Positions 8,642 through 17,649 of a stretch of DNA of 64,000 bases are shown piece after piece (the first letter of the stretch is position 1; each line of letters opens with the position of its first letter). The notes beneath the pieces were generated by a model. The model worked only from the letters and a program-made list of their open reading frames with translations, was not told the origin of the DNA and made no database searches. Location: positions 62,001 through 126,000 of the forward strand of contig NZ_JBHRZT010000020.1 of the NCBI RefSeq assembly GCF_042649685.1, written 5' to 3'. The position numbers and the translations under genes are program-made. The DNA comes from Bacillus_BA songklensis (GTDB lineage Bacteria > Bacillota > Bacilli > Bacillales > Bacillaceae_H).

Positions 8642-10042
8642 TTATAAAATAAATTGGCTTAAGTCTTTATTTTTTGCAATCGTTCCTAGTTTCTCCTCAA
8701 CATATTGCGGAGTAATCACGATTTTTTCCAGTGTCACATCCGGTGCTTCAAACGATAGATCTTCTAGTAGTCGTTCCATGATTGTATGTAAACGGCGTGC
8801 ACCAATGTTATCTGTATCTTGGTTCACTTGAAATGCCACTTCGGCAATCTTACGTATAGCATCGTCAGAAAATTCAATTTGTATACCTTCTGTTTCCAAT
8901 AATGCTTGATATTGCTTAAGAAGGGCATTATCGGGCTCAATTAAAATCCGTATAAAGTCTTCTACCGCCAATTTAGTAAGTTCGACCCGAATCGGGAAAC
9001 GGCCTTGGAGCTCCGGAATTAAATCCGATGGCTTGGAAAGATGAAACGCTCCCGCAGCAATAAACAACACATGATCGGTTTTCACTGACCCATACTTTGT
9101 CACAACTGTGGAACCTTCTACAATCGGCAAGATATCGCGCTGTACCCCTTCGCGTGATACGTCAGCAGAGGAAGACTGCGTGTTTTTACCGGCTATTTTA
9201 TCAATTTCATCAATGAAGATAATACCGTATTGTTCTGCACGATATACGGCCTCCTGCGTTACTTCATCCATATCGATCAACTTTTGGGCCTCTTCATTCG
9301 TCAGAACTTTACGGGCTTCTCGGACTGTCAGTTTTCGTTTTTTCTGTTTCTTAGGCATCAAGCTTCCTAAAGCATCTTGAATGTTCATGCCCATTTGTTC
9401 CATACCCGAACCTTGGAGCATGTCAAACATAGAAGGTTGTTGTTCTTCCACTTCAATCGTCACGTAATGATCCTCCAACTCTCCTAACGCAAGCTGATGA
9501 GCCAATTGTCTCTTCTTCATTTCAACTGTAGCATCTTCATTTGTTGAATCTTGTGTTTGTTGAGTCGTTTGATTTTGTCCGAATAACATTTCAAAAGGAT
9601 TCTTAAAGTTTTGCTGCTTACGGTCACCCGGAACAAGCAGGTTAACGATTCGTCTATTCGCATTTTCTTCTGCTTTATCACGTACCGAGTGCATTTTTTC
9701 TTCCTTTATAAGACGCACAGACGTTTCTACAAGATCGCGAACCATCGATTCAACATCTCTTCCTACATACCCAACTTCCGTAAACTTTGTGGCCTCTACC
9801 TTTATAAAGGGCGCACCGACTAGTTTAGCGAGGCGGCGGGCAATTTCCGTTTTCCCTACCCCCGTGGGACCAATCATCAAAATATTTTTCGGGACGACCT
9901 CATCCCGCAAATGTTCAGCAAGCATACTGCGGCGATAACGATTGCGAAGAGCCACCGCCACGGCTTTTTTTGCTTTTGTTTGACCTACAATGTACTGATC
10001 TAGTTTTTCAACAATTTGTCGTGGAGTTAAATTTGTTTTCAC
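8642..10042 (-). CDS. hslU: ATP-dependent protease ATPase subunit HslU (ClpY)
   Basis: A 466-residue AAA+ unfoldase that feeds substrates to the HslV peptidase. Walker A GPTGVGKT is at about 58-65 and Walker B IIFIDEID at about 274-281. The I-domain insertion (about 110-245), Gln-rich in part, lies between them, and the C-terminus carries the conserved tail that activates HslV. The start is GTG at 10042, with GGGAGG upstream. It follows hslV by 16 nt. Confidence 0.97.
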   Translation of the reverse strand: MKTNLTPRQIVEKLDQYIVGQTKAKKAVAVALRNRYRRSMLAEHLRDEVVPKNILMIGPTGVGKTEIARRLAKLVGAPFIKVEATKFTEVGYVGRDVESMVRDLVETSVRLIKEEKMHSVRDKAEENANRRIVNLLVPGDRKQQNFKNPFEMLFGQNQTTQQTQDSTNEDATVEMKKRQLAHQLALGELEDHYVTIEVEEQQPSMFDMLQGSGMEQMGMNIQDALGSLMPKKQKKRKLTVREARKVLTNEEAQKLIDMDEVTQEAVYRAEQYGIIFIDEIDKIAGKNTQSSSADVSREGVQRDILPIVEGSTVVTKYGSVKTDHVLFIAAGAFHLSKPSDLIPELQGRFPIRVELTKLAVEDFIRILIEPDNALLKQYQALLETEGIQIEFSDDAIRKIAEVAFQVNQDTDNIGARRLHTIMERLLEDLSFEAPDVTLEKIVITPQYVEEKLGTIAKNKDLSQFIL

Positions 10043-10058
10043 AGCAAATCCTCCCTTC

Positions 10059-10601
10059 TTACAGTTCCTCTACAATAATGTGCTCATTTGTATATACGCA
10101 GATTTGACCGGCAATTTCAAGTGCGGCTTTTGCAATCTCTTTCGCTGATAAATGGTCACCTGCATATTGTTTTAAAGCACGGCCTGCCGATAAAGCATAA
10201 TTGCCTCCGGAACCGATCGCTAAAATTCCATCATCTGGTTCGATGACTTCACCGGTGCCTGAAATAAGCAATAAATGCTCTTCGTTCATGACGATAAGCA
10301 TGGCTTCCAATTTACGAAGGACTCTATCACTGCGCCATTCTTTCGCTAGTTCTACAGCAGCTCGCTGCAAGTTCCCATTATATTGTTCAAGCTTAGCTTC
10401 AAACATTTCAGATAATGTAAATGCATCGGCTACAGAACCCGCAAAACCTGCTAACACTTTTCCTTGAAACAAACGGCGTACTTTTTTGGCTGTATGTTTC
10501 ATCACCACTGCATTCCCAAACGTAACCTGCCCATCACCGGACATAGCACATTTTCCATTATGGTGAATGGCAAAAATCGTTGTCGCATGAAAGGTTGACA
10601 T
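10059..10601 (-). CDS. hslV: ATP-dependent protease proteolytic subunit HslV (ClpQ/CodW)
   Basis: A 180-residue Ntn-hydrolase. The N-terminus is MSTFHATTIF, with a five-residue extension before the TTI that starts mature E. coli HslV. B. subtilis CodW has the same extension and is reported to use the N-terminal serine exposed after Met removal. Other family marks are GDGQVTFG, GFAGSVADAFTL and IGSGGNYA. The dodecameric peptidase pairs with HslU encoded next. AAAGGAGG lies 7 nt before the ATG. Confidence 0.97.
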   Translation of the reverse strand: MSTFHATTIFAIHHNGKCAMSGDGQVTFGNAVVMKHTAKKVRRLFQGKVLAGFAGSVADAFTLSEMFEAKLEQYNGNLQRAAVELAKEWRSDRVLRKLEAMLIVMNEEHLLLISGTGEVIEPDDGILAIGSGGNYALSAGRALKQYAGDHLSAKEIAKAALEIAGQICVYTNEHIIVEEL

Positions 10602-10621
10602 AAAACGCCTCCTTTTGATTT

Positions 10622-10712
10622 ATCCCGCTTTAGCGAACGGGAAATTTTCTGCATCTTCAAAAGAGAATGACCCGCCCTAAGAACCCGATCCGTTCAGCTA
10701 ACCCATTCTATA
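10622..10712. repeat. Dispersed intergenic repeat, copy B (xerC-hslV gap)
   Basis: A second member of the family at 8527-8606: a CCCG...CGGG start, a TTTCT/AGAGA central hairpin, then CCCTAAGAACCCG and CGTTCAGCTAACCC. It occupies most of the xerC-hslV gap. The rest of that gap (10713-10808) shows nothing I recognise. Confidence 0.55.
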
Positions 10713-10808
10713 TTGCAGACCAAAACTAAAAACCTCAACTCTGAACGTCCTGCAAAAATGCTATTTCTACTATCTTCTATACGCTGAAACAACGTCTGAA
10801 GTTTCAAG

Positions 10809-11747
10809 TTATGCACGAGGATGATGATTCATATAAATCGTACGCAATCTCTCTTTTGTAACATGAGTATAGATCTGAGTAGTAGATAAATGCTCATGTC
10901 CTAACAGTTCCTGCACCGTACGTAAATCTGCACCCTCATTTAACATATGCGTGGCAAATGTATGCCTTAACACGTGTGGACTAATATGAACGGTCTCTGC
11001 CGTATTTTTAATTAAACGATCAATGATAAGACGGATCCCTCTTGTTGTTAATGGTCCTCCGCGATGATTCAAAAATAATGTTTTTGTATCGGAAGACGAT
11101 ATCTGCAACAATTCAGTCCGCCCATCCTCTATATACTTTTCTAAAGCACTTTTAGCATAGCTGCCAAACGGTACATAACGCTGCTTATTTCCTTTACCGT
11201 GAATAAGGATTGTTCGAAAGGAGAAGTCAATATCTGGTAAGTGAATCTTTGCACATTCGCTTACGCGGATTCCTGTTGCGTACATAAGCTCCAAAATTGC
11301 CTGATCCCGCTGTCCGAGAGGGGTAGACAAATCTGAAGCCTCAAAAAGCTTTTCTACTTCCTCTTCATAAAGAAACTTAGGGTTTTTATGTTCTTTTTTC
11401 GGTAGAGAAACAAGTGAAAACGGATTTTCTTTCACCATCTTTTCCCTTAGCATAAAACGATAAAAGCTTCTCAATGAAGAAATCTTTCTGGCGATTGAAC
11501 GCTTTGAGTAACCCTTATCATATAATCTGGTCAAAAAAATTCGAACGTCCGAGTATGTAACATCTTGTAAACAATCAATACCTTCCTCTTTTAGAAATTC
11601 AATAAAAAAAGCAGTATCTTGCTCGTAACACACAATTGTATATTTTGAATAATTTTTTTCTATTTGTAAATATTCTAAAAAGGAATTTAAAAAAGTTTTA
11701 ACATTATTAATTCTTCTCACCCCATAAGAGCTACTAAATATTATCAC
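10809..11747 (-). CDS. xerC: Tyrosine recombinase XerC (CodV)
   Basis: A site-specific recombinase that resolves chromosome dimers at dif with XerD. The N-terminal SAM-like core-binding domain (FLEYLQIEKNYSKYTIVCYEQD) precedes the catalytic domain, where Arg (ATGIRVSE), Lys (HGKGNKQR), HVLRH, LGHEHL and the nucleophile Tyr (TQIYTHV) are all present. The start is uncertain: a GTG at 11747 has AAGGG 10 nt upstream (312 residues), while a GTG at 11720 gives about 303 residues, the B. subtilis length, but has a poor ribosome site. It is the first gene of the operon with hslVU and codY. Confidence 0.95.
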   Translation of the reverse strand: MIIFSSSYGVRRINNVKTFLNSFLEYLQIEKNYSKYTIVCYEQDTAFFIEFLKEEGIDCLQDVTYSDVRIFLTRLYDKGYSKRSIARKISSLRSFYRFMLREKMVKENPFSLVSLPKKEHKNPKFLYEEEVEKLFEASDLSTPLGQRDQAILELMYATGIRVSECAKIHLPDIDFSFRTILIHGKGNKQRYVPFGSYAKSALEKYIEDGRTELLQISSSDTKTLFLNHRGGPLTTRGIRLIIDRLIKNTAETVHISPHVLRHTFATHMLNEGADLRTVQELLGHEHLSTTQIYTHVTKERLRTIYMNHHPRA

Positions 11748-11776
11748 ACTTTAGCAGCCCTTGCAAATGATTTTTC

Positions 11777-13081
11777 TTATTTTTTTACAAAATTCTGAAT
11801 TGTCTGCAAGGCGCGTTCAGCATATTGAGCATATCGCTCTTGCTTATTTTTGATTCGAACGTCAAGCTCTTTAAAAATCCCGAAATTAGCGTTCATCGGC
11901 TGAAAATTATCCGGGTTTGCATTTGTAATATAATGGGCCATGCTTCCAATTGCCGTTTCTTGAGGGAGAACCACTAATTCCTGACCCAAAATTAGACGAG
12001 CTGCGTTCATCCCTGCGACCAATCCGCTTGCCGCTGATTCTACATACCCTTCAACACCTGTCATTTGGCCCGCAAAAAACAGATCATTGCGTTCACGGTA
12101 TTGATAAGTGGGTTTTAACAATCGCGGCGAGTTAATAAACGTATTGCGGTGCATGACACCATACCGAACGATTTCTGCATTTTCCAGACCCGGGATTAAG
12201 CGAATGACTTCTTTTTGTGCTCCCCATTTCAAATGAGTTTGGAAGCCGACGATATTATAAAGTGTTCCTGCTGCATCATCTTGGCGAAGCTGCACAACGG
12301 CAAACGGGCGTTTACCCGTTTTGGGATCTTCCAATCCGACCGGTTTCATTGGCCCGAATAGCATTGTTTTCTTCCCTCTTGCACCCATTACTTCAATCGG
12401 CATACATCCTTCAAAATAAATCTCTTTTTCAAATTCTTTTAAAGGGACTGTCTCAGCAGAAATCAAAGCTTCATAGAAGCGGTCAAATTCTTCTTCCGTC
12501 ATCGGGCAGTTTAAGTAAGCCGCTTCCCCTTTATCATAGCGGGACTTTAAGTATACTTTGTCCATATCGATGCTTTCTTTTTCAATGATCGGTGCCGCGG
12601 CATCATAAAAGTATAAATAGTCTTCTCCCGTTAGAGATCTCAGTTGTTCAGATAAAGCTTTTGACGTTAAAGGACCTGTGGCGATGACTGTCGGTCCATC
12701 CGGAATAGCAGTGATTTCTTCATTAAAAACCGTTACATTCGGATGGTTTTTTACCGCTTCGGTAACACGTGCTGCAAATTCATGGCGGTCTACGGCAAGG
12801 GCTCCGCCCGCAGGAACCGCGCACTCATCCGCGGAACGAACGATTATGGAATCGAGCTGACGCATTTCTTCTTTCAACACACCAACCGCGTTTGTTAATG
12901 TATTGGCACGCAATGAGTTACTGCATACCAGCTCAGCGAATTTATCTGTATGATGGGCAGGTGTTTGCTTAACCGGTCTCATTTCATATAAATGTACTTT
13001 GATTCCCCGTTTTGCAATTTGCCAGGCAGCTTCGCTTCCTGCAAGACCTGCTCCAATGACATTTACTACTTGTTCACTCAT
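11777..13081 (-). CDS. trmFO: tRNA (m5U54) methyltransferase TrmFO, folate- and FAD-dependent
   Basis: A 434-residue flavoprotein that methylates U54 in the T-loop of tRNA using methylenetetrahydrofolate, formerly called Gid. The dinucleotide-binding motif VIGAGLAGSEAAW is at about 8-20, and NANFGIFKEL near the C-terminus is characteristic. The open frame continues 81 codons upstream, but the ATG at 13081 has GGAGG at the right distance and gives the family length. It lies between topA and xerC, as in B. subtilis. Confidence 0.97.
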   Translation of the reverse strand: MSEQVVNVIGAGLAGSEAAWQIAKRGIKVHLYEMRPVKQTPAHHTDKFAELVCSNSLRANTLTNAVGVLKEEMRQLDSIIVRSADECAVPAGGALAVDRHEFAARVTEAVKNHPNVTVFNEEITAIPDGPTVIATGPLTSKALSEQLRSLTGEDYLYFYDAAAPIIEKESIDMDKVYLKSRYDKGEAAYLNCPMTEEEFDRFYEALISAETVPLKEFEKEIYFEGCMPIEVMGARGKKTMLFGPMKPVGLEDPKTGKRPFAVVQLRQDDAAGTLYNIVGFQTHLKWGAQKEVIRLIPGLENAEIVRYGVMHRNTFINSPRLLKPTYQYRERNDLFFAGQMTGVEGYVESAASGLVAGMNAARLILGQELVVLPQETAIGSMAHYITNANPDNFQPMNANFGIFKELDVRIKNKQERYAQYAERALQTIQNFVKK

Positions 13082-13134
13082 ATAAAATCCTCCAACTATT
13101 TCGTCTATATATAAAATCCACCTAAGGGACATAT

Positions 13135-13162
13135 AAAGAGGTGAGCAAAAGATGTGCTCACC
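13135..13162 (-). terminator. Weak hairpin terminator after topA
   Basis: GGTGAGCA (13140-13147) pairs with TGCTCACC (13155-13162) across a 7-nt loop, just after the topA stop; the minus-strand tail is TCTTTATAT. The short U-tract suggests partial termination before trmFO. Confidence 0.45.
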
Positions 13163-13169
13163 ACGTATG

Positions 13170-15245
13170 CTAACCTTGAGTTTCTTCTTTATAGTCACAG
13201 TTTGTACAAACGACCTGCATTCCATTCTTTTGCTTTTTCTCAACAAGCAGATGCTCGCACTTTGGACACTTTCGTGCAATCGGCTTATCCCAAGAAACAA
13301 AGTCACACCCAGGAAAACGATCACAGCCGTAGAAGGTTCTTTTCTTCTTCGATTTTCTCTCTACGATGTTTCCTTCTTTGCACTTCGGACATTCTACACC
13401 AACGTGTTTGATAATTGGTTTTGTGTTTCGGCATTCCGGGAAATTGGAACAAGCCATAAACTTGCCGTAGCGCCCCATTTTATAAACCATTTCCGAACCG
13501 CAAACTTCACAGTCCTCTCCGGCAGGCTCATCTTTTATTTCGACTTCTTTCATTTCTGCCTCAGCTTTTTTGAGGTTTCCTTCAAATCCTTTATAGAAGT
13601 CATCAATAACCTTCACCCATTGTACTTGACCATCTTCAATATTATCAAGACTTGTTTCCATTTTCGCGGTAAACTCCACATCAATAATCTCCGGGAAAAA
13701 CTCTAAAATGAGTTCCAGTACAATTTCCCCCAGCTCTGTTGGAATAAACCGTTTGTTTTCTAATGCTACGTATCCCCGCTTTTGGATGGTATCAAGTGTC
13801 GGGGCATATGTAGACGGGCGTCCAATCCCTAACTCTTCCAGTGTCTTTACTAAGCGGGCTTCCGTATAGCGCGGAGGCGGCTGCGTATAATGCTGTTTTG
13901 ATTCAATATCTTTGGAGTAAGCGGTTTCTCCTTCTTGCATATCCGGGAGCATATTTTCTTTCTCTTCTACTTGATCATCGCTTCCCTCAACATATACCTT
14001 CATAAACCCTGGAAACTTCACTTTAGAACCGTTGGCACGGAATACAACGCCTGAGTTCATCAAGTCAACAGCCATCGTATCCATTACGGCGGATGCCATT
14101 TGGCTTGCTAAAAAACGTTCCCAAATCAGTTTATATAGACGATATTGATCCCGTGATAAATATTCTTTGATATCACTTGGCTTTCTTAGAGTAGAAGTCG
14201 GGCGGATCGCTTCGTGCGCATCCTGGGTATTGGATTTTTTCTTCTCTTTTCGCTTTTCTTGACTCGCATATTCTTCACCAAATGCTTTGAAGATGTAATC
14301 GCGTGCTTCAGACTGTGCCGTTTCGGAAATACGTGTTGAATCTGTTCTCATGTAAGTAATTAAGCCGATTGTTCCTTCTTTCCCGAGATCGATTCCCTCA
14401 TATAGCTGCTGAGCGATCATCATCGTCTTTTTAGCCCGGAAATTCAACTTTCTTGCTGCCTCCTGCTGTAAAGAAGAGGTTGTAAACGGCAAAGCTGGAT
14501 TTCGCTTTCTTTCCTTTTTAGCAACCGCCGTAATTTTGAATTCATTTCCTGTGATGTTTGTTAAAACGGCTTTGACATCTTCTTCTTTGGACAGCTCTAC
14601 TTTTTTACCATTGTACTCTATCAGACTAGCTTCAAACTGCTCTTTGTCTTTTTGGAAAGAGGCATTTACGGTCCAATACTCTTCAGGTTCAAATTCGTTA
14701 ATTTCCTTTTCACGTTCAATAATTAAACGAACAGCAACAGATTGAACGCGCCCGGCGCTTAATCCCTTTTTGACTTTCTTCCATAAAAGAGGGCTAATAT
14801 TATACCCGACCAAACGGTCTAAAATACGGCGGGCTTGCTGGGCATCGACTAAATCCATGTTAATGGCACGAGGATGTTTAAATGAGTCTTTGATCGCATC
14901 TTTCGTAATCTCATTAAAGACGACCCGGCAATCAGATGTAATATCAATGTCTAATGTATGGGCCAAATGCCAAGCAATTGCTTCTCCTTCACGATCGGGA
15001 TCGGCTGCAAGATAAATCTTCTTTGCCTTTTTGGCTGCTGATTTTAATTCTTTTAAAACAGGACCTTTTCCTCGAATGGTAATATACTTTGGTTCATATT
15101 CATGTTCAATGTCAATCCCCATCTGACTTTTTGGTAAATCACGAACATGTCCCATAGAGGCTTTGACTTTATATTTTTTTCCTAAGTATCGTTCAATTGT
15201 TTTGGCCTTTGCAGGCGACTCTACTATTACTAGGTAGTCAGACAT
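13170..15245 (-). CDS. topA: DNA topoisomerase I (TopA)
   Basis: A 691-residue type IA topoisomerase that relaxes negative supercoils. The TOPRIM domain opens with VIVESPAKAKTIERYLG and contains DPDREGEA (about 82-89). The nucleophile is Tyr298 in GLITYMRTDSTR. Three C-terminal zinc fingers with four Cys each follow (CEVC..., CPKC..., CPKCEHLL...). The ATG at 15245 has GAGGAGGAG upstream; a TTG one codon earlier is less likely. Length matches B. subtilis TopA. A good promoter lies just upstream. Confidence 0.98.
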   Translation of the reverse strand: MSDYLVIVESPAKAKTIERYLGKKYKVKASMGHVRDLPKSQMGIDIEHEYEPKYITIRGKGPVLKELKSAAKKAKKIYLAADPDREGEAIAWHLAHTLDIDITSDCRVVFNEITKDAIKDSFKHPRAINMDLVDAQQARRILDRLVGYNISPLLWKKVKKGLSAGRVQSVAVRLIIEREKEINEFEPEEYWTVNASFQKDKEQFEASLIEYNGKKVELSKEEDVKAVLTNITGNEFKITAVAKKERKRNPALPFTTSSLQQEAARKLNFRAKKTMMIAQQLYEGIDLGKEGTIGLITYMRTDSTRISETAQSEARDYIFKAFGEEYASQEKRKEKKKSNTQDAHEAIRPTSTLRKPSDIKEYLSRDQYRLYKLIWERFLASQMASAVMDTMAVDLMNSGVVFRANGSKVKFPGFMKVYVEGSDDQVEEKENMLPDMQEGETAYSKDIESKQHYTQPPPRYTEARLVKTLEELGIGRPSTYAPTLDTIQKRGYVALENKRFIPTELGEIVLELILEFFPEIIDVEFTAKMETSLDNIEDGQVQWVKVIDDFYKGFEGNLKKAEAEMKEVEIKDEPAGEDCEVCGSEMVYKMGRYGKFMACSNFPECRNTKPIIKHVGVECPKCKEGNIVERKSKKKRTFYGCDRFPGCDFVSWDKPIARKCPKCEHLLVEKKQKNGMQVVCTNCDYKEETQG

Positions 15246-15284
15246 CAATGCTCCTCCTCAAGAGGTAAAATAAAATCTTCATTA

Positions 15285-15313
15285 TTATTAAATATTCGTA
15301 TACGGTTTGTCAA
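15285..15313 (-). promoter_or_regulatory. Sigma-A promoter of topA
   Basis: On the minus strand a perfect TTGACA (15313-15308), a 17-nt spacer and TAATAA (15290-15285) lie 40 nt upstream of the topA start. This shows topA can be transcribed independently of dprA. Confidence 0.75.
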
Positions 15314-15535
15314 ACAAGAATTCATAAAAATTTATTAAAATGTTCTATCGAGGAGCGGTTCGACAAAAAAAAAATTTCGCCTCCAAGATACGGTGCCTGC
15401 TCCTTATTCAACGCTTATATCCCTAATTCCTCTTTTCTTCATTATAAAGTCGAAACGTTTTTTCTATACATATTATTTTTCTCTCGACCCTTTTACTTTT
15501 AGCAGCCGTGTAACAAATTGCGCTTTAAATATATC

Positions 15536-15570
15536 CAATTGACATGAACGTTTTTTGTTCATGTCAATTG
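15536..15570. repeat. Perfect 14-bp inverted repeat in the dprA-topA gap
   Basis: CAATTGACATGAAC is followed by a 7-nt loop (GTTTTTT) and its exact complement. It lies 57 nt after the dprA stop. Neither strand has a clear U-tract after the stem, so it is either an atypical terminator or another structured element. The rest of the 380-nt gap (15314-15535) is AT-rich and unassigned. Confidence 0.7.
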
Positions 15571-15626
15571 ATTTACGTGGATTCAAGTACCACCTTATCA
15601 TTAAATGAAACATTTCGACAACTTGT

Positions 15627-16526
15627 TTACTTGTTGTCATACTCCACATATACATGCAACTCGGATAAAACATCTTCAGCTGTCAAGACAAGCTTGGCTC
15701 CTTGCTGAATTAAACGGTTAGTACCAGCCGAACGCTCATCCAAAACAGGACCAGGGATAGCGAATACTTCTCTTCCTTGCTGAATGGCTTGTTCTGCGGT
15801 AATGAGCGACCCGCTTCGTTCTTTTGCTTGCACAATAATGGTTCCCCGAGTCAAACCGCTAATAATGCGATTTCTCATAGGAAAGGCCCAGCGGTTCGGT
15901 TTTTGATGGGGTGGATATTCAGAAAGCAGTAAATGATCCCTACTTATATCTTCTGCTAACTGTTCATTTTGCTTTGGGTAAATATGATAAAATCCGCTGC
16001 CTAATACAGCAATTGTTTTGCACTTTGACTCTATTGCCAGTCGGTGGGCTGCACTATCGATCCCAATAGCTAAACCGCTTACAATACACCAATCATCGAC
16101 CAGAAGAGGCATTAAAATCTTTTGCAATGATTGGTAACCGTACAAGGAAGGGTCCCTCGTACCTACTACACTGATCTTCTTACCATGTTCTAAGATGCTT
16201 ATATTTCCTTTGGCGTACAAAATCCACGGCGGATCATAGATTGTTTTCAATAATGAAGGATACTCTTCATCAAAATAAGATATACAATAAATTTGTTCTC
16301 TCGTATATTTATTTAGAATATCTTGGATTGGAATAGTTTGCAAATCTTTTTTAAATTCATTGAAATGATAGATAGGCAGTTGAAGAATATGTTGAAGTTT
16401 TTCAGAAGATAAAGAATAGAGGTTTTGTAAAAAGGGATCATACTTCAGCAACTTTAAAATTGATTTCCATCCAACTCCCCGGCAATGGGTCAAGTGGATG
16501 AGTCTCGTTTTAAATTCATCATTCAT
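15627..16526 (-). CDS. dprA: DNA-processing protein DprA (Smf)
   Basis: A 299-residue protein that binds incoming single-stranded DNA during natural transformation and loads RecA. The Rossmann-like core is visible as VGTRDPSLYGYQSL, SGLAIGIDSAAHRLAI, VLGSGFYHIYP and FPMRNRIISGLTRGTIIVQA. The ATG at 16526 has AAGGAGG upstream; the open frame extends 15 codons further without a better site. Order sucD-dprA-topA is that of B. subtilis. Confidence 0.95.
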   Translation of the reverse strand: MNDEFKTRLIHLTHCRGVGWKSILKLLKYDPFLQNLYSLSSEKLQHILQLPIYHFNEFKKDLQTIPIQDILNKYTREQIYCISYFDEEYPSLLKTIYDPPWILYAKGNISILEHGKKISVVGTRDPSLYGYQSLQKILMPLLVDDWCIVSGLAIGIDSAAHRLAIESKCKTIAVLGSGFYHIYPKQNEQLAEDISRDHLLLSEYPPHQKPNRWAFPMRNRIISGLTRGTIIVQAKERSGSLITAEQAIQQGREVFAIPGPVLDERSAGTNRLIQQGAKLVLTAEDVLSELHVYVEYDNK

Positions 16527-16604
16527 AAAAACAGAGACCTCCTTAAAACGATAAGAGTTTGGCCATATCATCCATTTTGTTCTGCCATGTATTGAATTTG
16601 AATT

Positions 16605-16664
16605 GAAATGGACCCCATCACTAAATGGTTGTCATGCCAACCAATTAACGATAAGGTCCATTTC
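16605..16664. repeat. 60-nt hairpin element E1, downstream of sucD
   Basis: The outer arms GAAATGGACC and GGTCCATTTC are perfect complements (10 bp), and an inner GGTTG/CAACC stem lies between them. It begins 63 nt after the sucD stop. A second stem (GCCAACAGCC with GGTTGTTGGC on the minus strand) lies between it and sucD. No good U-tract is present. Confidence 0.6.
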
Positions 16665-16727
16665 ATGAGGATATGCCAACAACCTTTTACTTAAGAGTTT
16701 GGCTGTTGGCGTATTCTCGTGTAATGA

Positions 16728-17630
16728 TTAATGAGTTTTACATTTTTCGTAAAGACCTTTTTCTTTTAAAACAGAGATTAACGTTTCACCCATTACTGAA
16801 GGTGTATCCGCTACTTTAATGCCGCATTCATTCATTTTCTTAATTTTTTCGGCAGCTGTTCCTTTGCCGCCTGAAATAATGGCACCCGCATGGCCCATGC
16901 GTTTTCCAGGAGGTGCAGTTTGACCGCCGATAAATCCTACTACCGGCTTCGTCATGTTTGCTTTAACCCATTCAGCTGCTTCTTCTTCCGCTGTTCCGCC
17001 AATCTCACCAATCATAATAACCGCATACGTTTCTTCATCTTCATTAAATGCCTTTAATACATCAATGAAGTTTGTACCATTTACAGGGTCTCCGCCAATA
17101 CCGACCGCTGTCGATTGACCGATTCCTGCCTGTGATAGTTGATGTACCGCTTCATATGTCAGCGTACCAGAACGCGAAACGACCCCTACATGGCCTTTTG
17201 TATGAATGTATCCTGGCATAATACCAATCTTACACTCTTCAGGTGTAATAACGCCCGGGCAGTTAGGCCCTACAAGACGAGTCTTCTTCCCTTCCATGTA
17301 ACGTTTAACTTTGACCATATCCAATACCGGAATATGCTCTGTAATGCAAATAACAAGGTCTAATTCGGCATCTACCGCTTCCAAAATGGCATCTGCCGCA
17401 AACGGAGCTGGAACATAAATAACAGAAGCGTTGGCACCTGTTGCTTTAACTGCTTCTTGAACTGTGTTGAATACAGGCACCCCTTCAACTTCAGTACCGC
17501 CTTTTCCTGGAGATGTACCGCCGACAATTTTAGTACCGTATTCAAGCATTTGTTTTGTATGGAATAAAGCTGTTGAACCAGTGATCCCCTGAACAATAAC
17601 TTTTGTATCTTTATTAATGAAAACGCTCAT
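16728..17630 (-). CDS. sucD: Succinyl-CoA ligase (ADP-forming) alpha subunit SucD
   Basis: A 300-residue alpha subunit of the TCA-cycle enzyme converting succinyl-CoA to succinate with ATP formation. It has the N-terminal CoA-binding Rossmann domain (VQGITGSTALFHTKQM) and the phosphorylated histidine, His247, in MGHAGAII. It ends CKTH exactly like B. subtilis SucD. The ATG at 17630 is preferred over an adjacent upstream TTG. It starts 19 nt after sucC, and the two subunits are surely co-transcribed. Confidence 0.98.
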   Translation of the reverse strand: MSVFINKDTKVIVQGITGSTALFHTKQMLEYGTKIVGGTSPGKGGTEVEGVPVFNTVQEAVKATGANASVIYVPAPFAADAILEAVDAELDLVICITEHIPVLDMVKVKRYMEGKKTRLVGPNCPGVITPEECKIGIMPGYIHTKGHVGVVSRSGTLTYEAVHQLSQAGIGQSTAVGIGGDPVNGTNFIDVLKAFNEDEETYAVIMIGEIGGTAEEEAAEWVKANMTKPVVGFIGGQTAPPGKRMGHAGAIISGGKGTAAEKIKKMNECGIKVADTPSVMGETLISVLKEKGLYEKCKTH

Positions 17631-17649
17631 CAATAGTCCCCTGCCTTTC

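Noticed and set aside
13082..13324. 81-codon upstream extension of trmFO
   Set aside because: The internal ATG at 13081 has a proper GGAGG site and gives the family length; the extension runs through the topA stop and hairpin.
15473..15673. 66-codon minus-strand open frame overlapping the dprA 3' end
   Set aside because: It overlaps dprA, runs through the palindrome at 15536-15570 and has no ribosome site or family likeness.
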